The position numbers and the translations under genes were made by a program. DNA of 64,000 nucleotides from Bacteroides intestinalis DSM 17393 (GTDB lineage Bacteria; Bacteroidota; Bacteroidia; Bacteroidales; Bacteroidaceae). Shown here piece by piece: positions 8,247 to 16,201 of the stretch. Numbering within the stretch: position 1 is the first letter of the stretch; each line of letters opens with the position of its first letter. The stretch covers positions 124,001-188,000 of the forward strand of contig NZ_ABJL02000008.1 in NCBI RefSeq assembly GCF_000172175.1, read 5' to 3'. The notes under the pieces are model-generated. The model had not been told where the DNA came from and made no database searches. It saw only the letters and a list, made by a program, of their open reading frames with translations.

Positions 8247-9824
8247 ATCGACCAGTATCTCAACGAGGCGCACTCGTTCGGTCTTCAATCCGTCCGGGCC
8301 CATTTCAACGTGCTGGCCTGGTCGGACGACGTGCAGGAGCTCCGGCATATCCGCAATGATGTGGGCAGCCAGCTCGCTCTGATGGAGTGCCGCCCGCGCC
8401 ACAACACCGTGGACGCCGCCACGCTCTACTGGGCGGGTATGCCGGGCAACGCGGGGGATTTCCCCGCCGAGGAATCGTTCTACACGTTCATCGAGCCCGC
8501 AGTCTGTTTCTTCACGGAGGAAACCAACTATAAATCCTCGTCCAGCCCTTTCGGCATCAAGCTGTGCGACCGCGTAAGCGGCAGGCCCCTGCACCTGGAC
8601 ATCTCGGACGAACCGATGAAAAAAGGGATCATTACGAACAGGAATAAATTCGTGTTAGGCGGCTCGGGGTCAGGCAAGTCATTCTTTATGAATCATTTAG
8701 TCCGCCAATACTGGGAGCAGGGCACGCATGTCGTGCTGGTGGATACCGGTAACAGCTACCAGGGTCTTTGCGAGCTGATCCGGCGTAAGACCAAAGGTGA
8801 GGACGGCGTGTATTTTACCTATACTGAGGAACATCCCATCAGTTTCAACCCGTTCTACACCGACGACTACTATTTCGACGTGGAGAAGAAGGACAGCATC
8901 AAGACGCTGCTGCTGACACTCTGGAAAACCGAGGACGACAAGATCACAAAGACCGAGAGCGGCGAGCTGGGCAGTGCCGTGAACGCCTATATCGAGCGTA
9001 TCCGCGCCGACCGGAATATCGTGCCGTGTTTTGACAGTTTCTACGAGTACCTGCGGGACGACTACCGCCGCGAGCTGGAGGAGCGGGAGATCCGGGTCAG
9101 CCGCGAGGATTTCAACATCGACAACATGCTCATCACCCTGCGGCAGTATTATAAGGGCGGACGCTACGACTTCCTTCTGAACTCCCGGGCCAACATCGAC
9201 CTGCTCTCGAAGCGCTTCGTGGTCTTCGAGGTGGATTCCATCAAGGAAAACAAGGAGCTTTTTCCCGTGGTCACCATTATCATCATGGAGGCTTTCATAA
9301 ACAAGATGAGACGGCTCAAGGGGGTACGCAAACAGCTCATCGTCGAGGAGGCCTGGAAGGCGCTCTCTACGGCCAATATGGCTGAATATCTGCGTTATAT
9401 GTATAAAACCGTCCGCAAATACTACGGTGAGGCCATCGTTGTGACGCAGGAGGTCGAGGACATCATTTCCAGCCCGGTGGTCAAGGAGGCGATCATCAAC
9501 AACTCGGACTGCAAGATCCTGCTCGACCAGCGCAAGTTCATGAACCGTTTCGACGCGATTCAGTCCTTGTTGGGGCTGACCGACAAGGAGAAGGCGCAGA
9601 TTCTCTCGATCAACCAGTCCAACGACCCTTCCCGTAAATACAAGGAGGTCTGGATCGGTCTGGGCGGCGTTCAGTCGGCGGTCTATGCCACGGAGGTCAG
9701 CGTCCCGGAGTACCTGGCCTACACGACCGAGGAAACGGAGAAAGTGGAGGTACAGCGGCTTGCCGGCGAGCTGGGCGGTGATATGGAACTGGCGATCAGG
9801 CAGCTCGCCGAGGGCAAACGTTAA
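8247..9824 (+). CDS. traG: TraG conjugation ATPase, exon 2 (residues 307-831)
   Basis: This is the C-terminal part of the VirB4-like ATPase. It has a Walker A motif GGSGSGKS (residues 444-451 of the spliced protein), a Walker B-like region (RKQLIVEEAWKAL), and the conserved DQRKFMNRFDAIQ region. The open frame can be read upstream to 8118, but residues before ILE at 8247 come from intron domains IV-VI and are not TraG. The spliced protein has 831 residues, close to CTnDOT-type TraG. Exon 2 alone lacks the N-terminal third. Confidence 0.92.
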   Translation: MDQYLNEAHSFGLQSVRAHFNVLAWSDDVQELRHIRNDVGSQLALMECRPRHNTVDAATLYWAGMPGNAGDFPAEESFYTFIEPAVCFFTEETNYKSSSSPFGIKLCDRVSGRPLHLDISDEPMKKGIITNRNKFVLGGSGSGKSFFMNHLVRQYWEQGTHVVLVDTGNSYQGLCELIRRKTKGEDGVYFTYTEEHPISFNPFYTDDYYFDVEKKDSIKTLLLTLWKTEDDKITKTESGELGSAVNAYIERIRADRNIVPCFDSFYEYLRDDYRRELEEREIRVSREDFNIDNMLITLRQYYKGGRYDFLLNSRANIDLLSKRFVVFEVDSIKENKELFPVVTIIIMEAFINKMRRLKGVRKQLIVEEAWKALSTANMAEYLRYMYKTVRKYYGEAIVVTQEVEDIISSPVVKEAIINNSDCKILLDQRKFMNRFDAIQSLLGLTDKEKAQILSINQSNDPSRKYKEVWIGLGGVQSAVYATEVSVPEYLAYTTEETEKVEVQRLAGELGGDMELAIRQLAEGKR

Positions 9825-9838
9825 AGGGAGGGCAGGCC

Positions 9839-10153
9839 ATGTATCGCAAGTGTATCGGATCAGACCCCACGGCGGCGCGTTTGGACTTCGCGCTGTACGA
9901 GGTGGCGGGCGAGTGGGAAAGCCGCTCGGGTTCTCCCCGGGTTCGCATCTACCGCAACCCGGGACGCCGGGGCGGCGGTTTTTACGTGGAGGTGTCCTAC
10001 AAGGACGGGACACGCTTCTCCCGTCCCGTGAGGAAGTATTGGGGAGGTATCCGTTACTTCGACCTCTACGGGTATGTCGCCCTGGCCTACGATGCGGGGC
10101 GCGAAGTGCTCCAGCTCTCCGCCTACGGGGATTATTACCGGGCGTCGGAATGA
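9839..10153 (+). CDS. DUF3876 protein of the tra operon
   Basis: A 104-residue soluble-looking protein (YRKCIGSDPTAARLDFALYE to YGDYYRASE) resembling DUF3876 proteins found between traG and traI in Bacteroidetes elements. It has no signal peptide or membrane segment and an aromatic-rich beta-like composition. It starts 15 bases after traG. Function is unknown; position argues for a part in transfer. Confidence 0.8.
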   Translation: MYRKCIGSDPTAARLDFALYEVAGEWESRSGSPRVRIYRNPGRRGGGFYVEVSYKDGTRFSRPVRKYWGGIRYFDLYGYVALAYDAGREVLQLSAYGDYYRASE

Positions 10154-10179
10154 CCGCCCAAGTATTCACGAATTAAATA

Positions 10180-10809
10180 ATGAAAAGGATGAAACGATTG
10201 ATTTTAACGCTGTTCGTGGGGCTTCTTTGCTTCACGTACCAGGCAAAAGCGCAGTGGACGGTCATCGACCCGTCGAACCTCGTTCAGAACATCAAGAGCG
10301 CGGTTCAAAGCTCGACCACGGCGACCAACATGGTCAAGTCGCTGCAAGAGAGTATCAAGATTTATAACCAGAGCAAGGCTTACTACGACGCCCTCAAATC
10401 GGTGCATAACATCATCAAGGATGCCCGGAAGGTGAAGCTGACGCTCGAAATGGTCAGCGAGATCACGGAAATCTACACCTCGGGATTCAACCGTATGGTT
10501 TCAGACCCGAACTTCACGGTGGACGAGCTGGCGGCGATCTCGGCGGGTTACGCCCGGTTGCTGGAGGAGGGCGGTGCGCTGGTGGCGGAACTCAAGACGG
10601 TCATAACCGGCGGCAACGGCCTCTCGCTCTCGGACAAGGAGCGGATGGACGTGGTGGATCAGGTTTACACGAAGATGCTGGAGTACCGCAACCTCACGCG
10701 CTATTACACGCGCAAGACCATCTCCGTGTCCTTCATCCGCAGCCGCGAAAAGGGCGACGCGCACCGGGTGCTGGCACTTTACGGGAACCCGAACGACAGA
10801 TATTGGTAA
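10180..10809 (+). CDS. traI: TraI, DUF4141 periplasmic transfer protein
   Basis: A 209-residue protein with a signal peptide (LILTLFVGLLCFTYQAKA, cleavage before Q) and a long helical body. The C-terminal motif YTRKTISVSFIRSREKGDAHRV is present. Layout and order, before the polytopic traJ, match the VirB5-like position; that analogy is an inference. The start at 10180 gives MKRMKR; the ATG six bases downstream of it is an alternative. Confidence 0.87.
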   Translation: MKRMKRLILTLFVGLLCFTYQAKAQWTVIDPSNLVQNIKSAVQSSTTATNMVKSLQESIKIYNQSKAYYDALKSVHNIIKDARKVKLTLEMVSEITEIYTSGFNRMVSDPNFTVDELAAISAGYARLLEEGGALVAELKTVITGGNGLSLSDKERMDVVDQVYTKMLEYRNLTRYYTRKTISVSFIRSREKGDAHRVLALYGNPNDRYW

Positions 10810-10828
10810 CCTGAAAACGGAGGCAGTC

Positions 10829-11908
10829 ATGGATTTCGACAATTTACACCAGGTTCTCCGGAACCTGTATCAGGAGATGATGCCGCTATGCGGCGACATG
10901 ATCGGGGTGGCGAAAGGTATCGCCGGCCTGGGTGCGCTCTTTTACGTGGCTTACCGGGTATGGAAGGCACTGGCCAATGCGGAGCCTATCGACGTGTTCC
11001 CGCTCCTGCGGCCTTTCGCCATCGGCTTGTGCGTGATGTTCTTTCCCACCGTGGTTCTGGGGACGATCAACGCCGTGATGTCGCCCGTGGTGCAGGGCAC
11101 GCACGCCATACTGGAGGGGCAGACGTTGGATTTGCAGGCATACCAGCAACAGAAGGACGATTTGGAAGCCGAGGCCCGCAGGCGCGAGGGCAAGGCTTGG
11201 TTAGTGGACGACGAGGTGTATGAACAACGGCTTGCGGATATGGGTATCACGGACTTGGGCGAGATTATCAGCATGTGGGCCGAACGCACGTGGTACGACA
11301 TCAAGGCCGGTTTCCGGCAGCTTGTCCGGGACTTCTTCGAGTTGTTGTTCAACGCCGCGGGGCTTACCATCGACACGCTGCGGACATTCTTTTTAGTCGT
11401 GCTGTCGATTCTGGGGCCCTTGTCGTTCGCCCTCTCCATTTACGACGGCTTCCACTCGACGCTCGCGAGCTGGATTTCCCGCTATATCAGCGTGTACCTT
11501 TGGCTTCCCATCGCCGACCTGTTCTCCGCGGTGCTGGCCAAGATCCAGACGTTGATGCTCCAGGCGGACGTCCTGGCCCTGCAAGACCCCAACTACATTC
11601 CCGACAGCGGCAGCGGTGTCTATATTATCTTTTTGATTATAGGTATCATAGGCTATTTCACGATCCCCACCGTTGCCGAGTGGGTGATCCAGTCGGGCGG
11701 AGCCGGCGGGGCTATGGGCGGTATCAACAAGGCCGGGGCATTCGCCACGGGTGTCGCGGGCGGTATCGCCGGCAACATGATCGGCCGCACGTTCGGGCGT
11801 CGCGGCGGTGGCGGTTCCTCCTCCGGTAACGGCGGCGGTGGCCCGGCTTCGGGCAGTGCCCCCAACGGGCGCAACCTGGCAACACAAGGTAACAATAATC
11901 ATTCATAA
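10829..11908 (+). CDS. traJ: TraJ, polytopic inner-membrane protein (VirB6-like)
   Basis: A 359-residue protein with several hydrophobic segments (near residues 25-45, 60-85, 175-215, and IIFLIIGIIGYFTIPT). It ends in a Gly/Ser-rich tail (RRGGGGSSSGNGGGG). It follows traI as in CTnDOT. A VirB6-like role in the inner-membrane part of the channel is inferred. Confidence 0.9.
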   Translation: MDFDNLHQVLRNLYQEMMPLCGDMIGVAKGIAGLGALFYVAYRVWKALANAEPIDVFPLLRPFAIGLCVMFFPTVVLGTINAVMSPVVQGTHAILEGQTLDLQAYQQQKDDLEAEARRREGKAWLVDDEVYEQRLADMGITDLGEIISMWAERTWYDIKAGFRQLVRDFFELLFNAAGLTIDTLRTFFLVVLSILGPLSFALSIYDGFHSTLASWISRYISVYLWLPIADLFSAVLAKIQTLMLQADVLALQDPNYIPDSGSGVYIIFLIIGIIGYFTIPTVAEWVIQSGGAGGAMGGINKAGAFATGVAGGIAGNMIGRTFGRRGGGGSSSGNGGGGPASGSAPNGRNLATQGNNNHS

Positions 11909-11919
11909 CAATTTGGACA

Positions 11920-12543
11920 ATGGAATTCAAGTCATTAAAAAACATCGAAACAAGTTTCAGGCAGATTCGGCTTTTCGGTATCGTGTTCCTCTGCCTGTGC
12001 GCGCTGGTATCCGTGTTCAGCGTGGTCGCGAGCTTCCGTTTCGCCGAAAAGCAGCGCGAGAAGATCTACGTCCTGGACGGGGGCAAGTCGCTGATGCTGG
12101 CGCTCTCGCAGGATTTGAGCCAGAACCGCCCCGTGGAGGCGCGCGAACATATCCGGCGTTTTCACGAGTTGTTCTTCACCCTCTCGCCCGACCGTGCGGC
12201 CATCGAGAGCAACATCAACCGCGCGCTGTTCCTGGTCGATAAGAGCGCCTTCGCCTATTACCAGGACATGCAGGAGAAAGGTTACTACAACCGTGTGGTG
12301 TCGGGGAACATCAGCCAGCGTATCGAGGTGGACTCCGTGGTGTGCGACTTCAACGCCTATCCCTACCGGGCCATGACCTATGCCCGGCAAATGATTGTCC
12401 GCGAGAGCAACATCACCGAGCGTTCGCTGGTCACGCGCTGCGAGCTGATCAACTCGGGGCGTTCGGACAATAACCCGCAGGGTTTCATCATGGAGAAATT
12501 CGAGATTCTGGAGAACCGCGATTTACGTACATTAAAAAGATAA
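11920..12543 (+). CDS. traK: TraK, VirB8-like transfer protein
   Basis: A 207-residue bitopic protein with a short cytoplasmic start, one transmembrane segment (IVFLCLCALVSVFSVVASF), and a periplasmic domain with the conserved FHELFFTLSPDRAAIESNI region. TraK is among the best conserved proteins of these elements. It lies 11 bases after traJ and just before traL. The VirB8-like assignment rests on topology and order. Confidence 0.92.
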   Translation: MEFKSLKNIETSFRQIRLFGIVFLCLCALVSVFSVVASFRFAEKQREKIYVLDGGKSLMLALSQDLSQNRPVEAREHIRRFHELFFTLSPDRAAIESNINRALFLVDKSAFAYYQDMQEKGYYNRVVSGNISQRIEVDSVVCDFNAYPYRAMTYARQMIVRESNITERSLVTRCELINSGRSDNNPQGFIMEKFEILENRDLRTLKR

Positions 12544-12547
12544 GGCT

Positions 12548-12847
12548 ATGGCAAAGAAGAGAATAAAGGCTTTCGGGGAGTGGGTCGAAGACCACCTGCG
12601 CCGCGCTTGCGGGGCGCTCTCGCCCGATAAGCGGATTATCGTGATCCTCACGCTGCTCTTGTTCTTTTCCGTCTTGTCGCTCTACTTTACCGTGTCTTCC
12701 ATCTACCGCTTCGGCAAGGGAGCCGGGGAACGGATGCAGATACGGCATATCGAGCGGCTGGAACTGGAATTAAGACAACGGCAGGAGGCCGACAGTGTAA
12801 AACATCTAAAAGATTTCAATTATGACGACGAACGAAAAACAGAATAA
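12548..12847 (+). CDS. traL: TraL, DUF3989 small membrane protein
   Basis: A 99-residue protein with one membrane segment (IIVILTLLLFFSVLSLYFTV) and a charged C-terminus. It matches DUF3989 TraL, which always lies between traK and traM. It overlaps traM by 26 bases, so the two are probably translated together. Role unknown. Confidence 0.87.
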   Translation: MAKKRIKAFGEWVEDHLRRACGALSPDKRIIVILTLLLFFSVLSLYFTVSSIYRFGKGAGERMQIRHIERLELELRQRQEADSVKHLKDFNYDDERKTE

Positions 12848-14102
12848 ACAGCCGGAGGCGGGGAAAAAGGAACTCACGCCCCGGCAGATACAGATGCGGA
12901 AGAAGATGGTGGTCTTCCCGCTCTTTTTCCTGGCCTTTGCCGGGTGCATGTGGCTGATCTTCTCCCCCGGCGAAAAAGAACGGGAGGAGCCTTCGGCGGG
13001 TTTCAACACGGAGCTGCCGACCCCGGAATCGGAGGGTATTCTCTCGGACAAGCGTGATGCCTACGTGCAGGAGGAGATGCGGCGCAGGGAGCGGGAAAAG
13101 ATGCGCTCCTTGCAGGATTTCGCGTTCGGGATGGAGGACGAGGAGGAAGAGCCCGTCATGCCCGCTGCCGTGCCGGATAAGTCTTCCGGCTCTGTCGGCG
13201 GTTCGTCGGGAGCTTTCCGGACTTCCCGTGCCGCCTATGCCGACATCAACCGCCAGTTAGGCAGTTTCTACGAGGACACCGCCGGTGAAACGGGGGAAGA
13301 GCGCGAGATGCAGGCCCGCATCGAGGAACTGGAACGCCGCCTGGAAGAACAGCAGGCGCAGAAAACGGCCCAGGAGGAGCAGGTGGCGCTGCTGGAGAAG
13401 TCCTACGAGATCGCCGCCCGCTATATGAATGGCGGTCAGGCCCCTGAAGCCCCGCGTCAGAAGACCTCCGTTTCCGGCAAGGCTTCCGTGCAGCCCGTGC
13501 GCCAGGTGCGCCGTAACATCGTGTCGCTGCTCGCCGCCCCGCTGCCCGATTCGGTCTTCGCCCGTGAGTTCGTCAAGCCCCGGAACTGGGGTTTCAACAC
13601 GGTGGGGAGCGACCTTCGCGAGCCCGAGCGCAACAGTATCCGTGCCGCCGTGCAGCAAACCGTGACGCTCACCGATGGCGGGGAGGTTACTTTCCGGCTG
13701 TTGGAACCGATGATGGCGGGAGATCTGCTCATCCCCTCGGGTACGCCCGTAACGGGGACGGCGAGGATCAACGGCGAACGGCTGACGGTCAAGGTCAGCG
13801 CTGTCCAGCACGGCGGGGCGGTCGTTCCGGTCGATCTGTCGGTCTATGACACGAACGGCAACGAGGGTATTCCCGTGCCGGGGTCGGAAGAACTCAATGC
13901 CGTGAAGGAGATCGCCGCCAATATGGGCGCGGGCATGGGCAGCAGTATCACGATCACGGACGATGCCGGTTCGCAACTGCTCTCCGACCTGGGGCGCAGC
14001 GCCATCCAGGGCGTGTCGCAATACGTGAGCAAGAAGATGCGCTCGGTCAAGGTCACGCTCAAGGCCGGTTACAGCGTCCTGCTGCTCCCGCCCCTTCAAT
14101 AA
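12822..14102 (+). CDS. traM: TraM, VirB10-like transfer protein
   Basis: A 426-residue protein with a cytoplasmic N-terminus and one transmembrane segment (MVVFPLFFLAFAGCMWLIF, about residues 28-46). A coiled-coil-like stretch follows (MQARIEELERRLEEQQAQKTA split by heptads), then a conserved C-terminal beta domain (GGEVTFRLLEPM to VLLLPP). This is the layout of VirB10-like proteins, which span the envelope. It overlaps traL and precedes traN. Confidence 0.92.
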   Translation: MTTNEKQNKQPEAGKKELTPRQIQMRKKMVVFPLFFLAFAGCMWLIFSPGEKEREEPSAGFNTELPTPESEGILSDKRDAYVQEEMRRREREKMRSLQDFAFGMEDEEEEPVMPAAVPDKSSGSVGGSSGAFRTSRAAYADINRQLGSFYEDTAGETGEEREMQARIEELERRLEEQQAQKTAQEEQVALLEKSYEIAARYMNGGQAPEAPRQKTSVSGKASVQPVRQVRRNIVSLLAAPLPDSVFAREFVKPRNWGFNTVGSDLREPERNSIRAAVQQTVTLTDGGEVTFRLLEPMMAGDLLIPSGTPVTGTARINGERLTVKVSAVQHGGAVVPVDLSVYDTNGNEGIPVPGSEELNAVKEIAANMGAGMGSSITITDDAGSQLLSDLGRSAIQGVSQYVSKKMRSVKVTLKAGYSVLLLPPLQ

Positions 14103-14127
14103 GGGTACAAACGACGTACTTCCGTAC

Positions 14128-14143
14128 ACCACTGAAAAAATCC
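14128..14143 (+). repeat. Leader motif shared by traE and traN (copy 2)
   Basis: Identical to 4220-4235 (ACCACTGAAAAAATCC). The following spacer ends TTTATCGAGT before the traN ATG. It may be a processing or translation-control site, or an internal promoter part; no such role is known. Confidence 0.5.
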
Positions 14144-14174
14144 ATTTTTATCAACAATCAAAAATTTATCGAGT

Positions 14175-15095
14175 ATGAAAAAGATTCTTCTGGCACTCGC
14201 TTTTATCGGGTGCATGTTCGCTGCCCACGCGCAGGAAAAGCCCTCCACGGGCGATTTGTACGACGGTCTTACCCGTCCGCTGACTTTCAACCGGGTTATC
14301 CCGCCCTACGCGCTGGAGGTGACGTTCAGCAAGACCGTGCATGTGATTTTCCCCTCGGCCATCCGTTACGTCGATCTGGGGTCTTCGGATCTTCTGGCGG
14401 CGAAAGCCGACGGCACGGAAAACGTGCTGCGTGTAAAGGCGGCCCTGCGTGATTTCTCGCGCGAGAGCAACCTTTCGGTCATTACCGAGGACGGGGCCTA
14501 TTACAGCTTCAATGTCAAGTATGCCGACGAGCCGGTGAAACTGTCGGTCGAGATGGCGGACTTCCTGCATGACGGGGAGGCGGTAAACCGCCCCAATAAC
14601 GCGCTGGACATCTATTTGCAGGAGTTGGGATGCGAATCTCCGCTGCTGGTCAAACTGATCATGCAGTCCATTTACAAGAATGACCGCCGCGAGATCAAGC
14701 ATATCGGTTGCAAGCGTTTCGGGGTACAATACCTCCTCAAAGGTATCTACGTGCATAACGACCTGCTTTATTTCCACCTCCAACTGAAAAACTCCTCCAA
14801 CGTGCCTTTCAACGTGGACTACCTGACGTTCAAGATTACGGACAAGAAGGTGGCCAAACGCACGGCCATCCAGGAGCAGGTCGTATGGCCCGTGCGTGCG
14901 TACAACAACGTGCAGGTCATCGGCGGCAAGCGTACCGAGCGCATGGTCTTCACGCTCCCGAAGTTCACGCTGGCCGACGACAAGCAGCTGGTCGTGGAAC
15001 TGCACGAGCAGCAGGGCGGGCGACACCAGACTTTCACGGTGGAGAATGCCGACCTGGTGCGCGCACGTGTTATCAACGAGTTAAAGGTAAAGTGA
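14175..15095 (+). CDS. traN: TraN, DUF4138 transfer protein
   Basis: A 306-residue exported protein with a signal peptide (ILLALAFIGCMFAAHA, then QEKPS). The conserved body includes TFSKTVHVIFPSAIRYVDLGS, as in TraN of Bacteroidetes conjugative transposons. Order after traM suggests a VirB9-like role in the outer part of the channel. It is followed one base later by traO. Confidence 0.92.
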   Translation: MKKILLALAFIGCMFAAHAQEKPSTGDLYDGLTRPLTFNRVIPPYALEVTFSKTVHVIFPSAIRYVDLGSSDLLAAKADGTENVLRVKAALRDFSRESNLSVITEDGAYYSFNVKYADEPVKLSVEMADFLHDGEAVNRPNNALDIYLQELGCESPLLVKLIMQSIYKNDRREIKHIGCKRFGVQYLLKGIYVHNDLLYFHLQLKNSSNVPFNVDYLTFKITDKKVAKRTAIQEQVVWPVRAYNNVQVIGGKRTERMVFTLPKFTLADDKQLVVELHEQQGGRHQTFTVENADLVRARVINELKVK

Positions 15096-15096
15096 T

Positions 15097-15681
15097 ATGA
15101 AACGGGCGATATTCATTCTCACGCTGGGGTTATGCCTCCTCCTTTCGGACGGGGCGCACGCCCAGCGTGCCCTGCCCGCCATGCGCGGGCTGGAAATACG
15201 GGGAGGCATGACCGACGGCTTCTATACCCGGGACAGCCGCAGCGAAACGGGCTACTGGTTCGGGATGGCCATGAGCCGCTACGCGAAGAATGCCGACAAG
15301 TGGGTGTTCGGCGCGGAGTTCCTGAACCGTTATTACCCCTACAAGTCGGAACGTATCCCTGTGGCGCAGTTCACGGCCGAGGGCGGTTACTATTACAAGT
15401 TCCTCGCCGACCCGTCCAGGACTTTTTTCTTCTACCTCGGCGGCTCGGCGCTGGCCGGTTACGAGAGTGTGAACCGGGGCGAGAGGCGGCTCTATGACGG
15501 CTCTACGCTCCGCCACCGCGACCGTTTCCTCTATGGCGGGGCCGTCACGCTGGAGGTCGATGCGTACCTGACCGACAGGATTATCCTCTCGCTGACGGGG
15601 CGTGAGCGTATCCTATGGGGCACTACAACGGGACATTTCCACGCGCAGTTCGGCCTGGGCGTGAAATTCATAATCCATTAA
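15097..15681 (+). CDS. traO: TraO, outer-membrane-like transfer protein
   Basis: A 194-residue protein with a signal peptide (AIFILTLGLCLLLSDGAHA). Alternating aromatic beta-strands (GMTDGFYTR, GYWFGMAMSRY, FFFYLGGSALAGYE) suggest a small outer-membrane barrel. The family is TraO. The primase gene traP, which often follows traO in CTnDOT-type operons, is absent here. Confidence 0.88.
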   Translation: MKRAIFILTLGLCLLLSDGAHAQRALPAMRGLEIRGGMTDGFYTRDSRSETGYWFGMAMSRYAKNADKWVFGAEFLNRYYPYKSERIPVAQFTAEGGYYYKFLADPSRTFFFYLGGSALAGYESVNRGERRLYDGSTLRHRDRFLYGGAVTLEVDAYLTDRIILSLTGRERILWGTTTGHFHAQFGLGVKFIIH

Positions 15682-15694
15682 ACTTGCAAGCGAC

Positions 15695-16138
15695 ATGAAA
15701 AAGATGAAAAAGATATTGGCCCTGGCGGTCTGGATCGTCGCCCTGGGTCTTTTATGCGCATCCTGCGACAACGGGCTGGATATACAGCAGGCGTACACGT
15801 TCTCTCTGGAAACGATGCCCGTTCAGAAGCGAATCTCCGTTGGTGAAACCGCTGAAATCCGCTGCACGCTCGTGCGGGAGGGGAGATATGACGGCGCGCG
15901 TTACACGATCCGCTATTTCCAGCCCGACGGGCGCGGTGAGTTGAGGATGGACGACGGTACGGTGTTCCTGCCCAACGACCGCTATCCGCTCGACCGTGAG
16001 GTGTTCCGCCTCTATTACACATCGCGCAGCGATGACCAGCAGGCCATCGACGTCTATGTCGAGGACAACACGGGTCAGGTCGTGAAGACCTCCTTCACGT
16101 TCCAGAGCGAGAACGGGACGGAGGAAACGGAACGATAA
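15695..16138 (+). CDS. traQ: TraQ-like DUF3872 lipoprotein
   Basis: A 147-residue lipoprotein with a hydrophobic start and a lipobox ending at Cys24 (LLCASC). An immunoglobulin-like beta domain follows (RISVGETAEIRC to VVKTSFTFQ), as in DUF3872. It is the last gene of the tra operon: a GC-rich hairpin follows 22 bases after the stop. Function unknown. Confidence 0.87.
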   Translation: MKKMKKILALAVWIVALGLLCASCDNGLDIQQAYTFSLETMPVQKRISVGETAEIRCTLVREGRYDGARYTIRYFQPDGRGELRMDDGTVFLPNDRYPLDREVFRLYYTSRSDDQQAIDVYVEDNTGQVVKTSFTFQSENGTEETER

Positions 16139-16160
16139 CGGAATATGTCTAACCAAGAGA

Positions 16161-16184
16161 AGCGCCCGTCACCCGGGCGCTTTC
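16161..16184 (+). terminator. Hairpin at end of tra operon
   Basis: AGCGCCCG pairs with CGGGCGCT across a 5-base loop (TCACC), followed by TTT. The T run is short, so termination may be partial. Confidence 0.6.
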
Positions 16185-16201
16185 CATAAATACTGAAAAC
16201 C

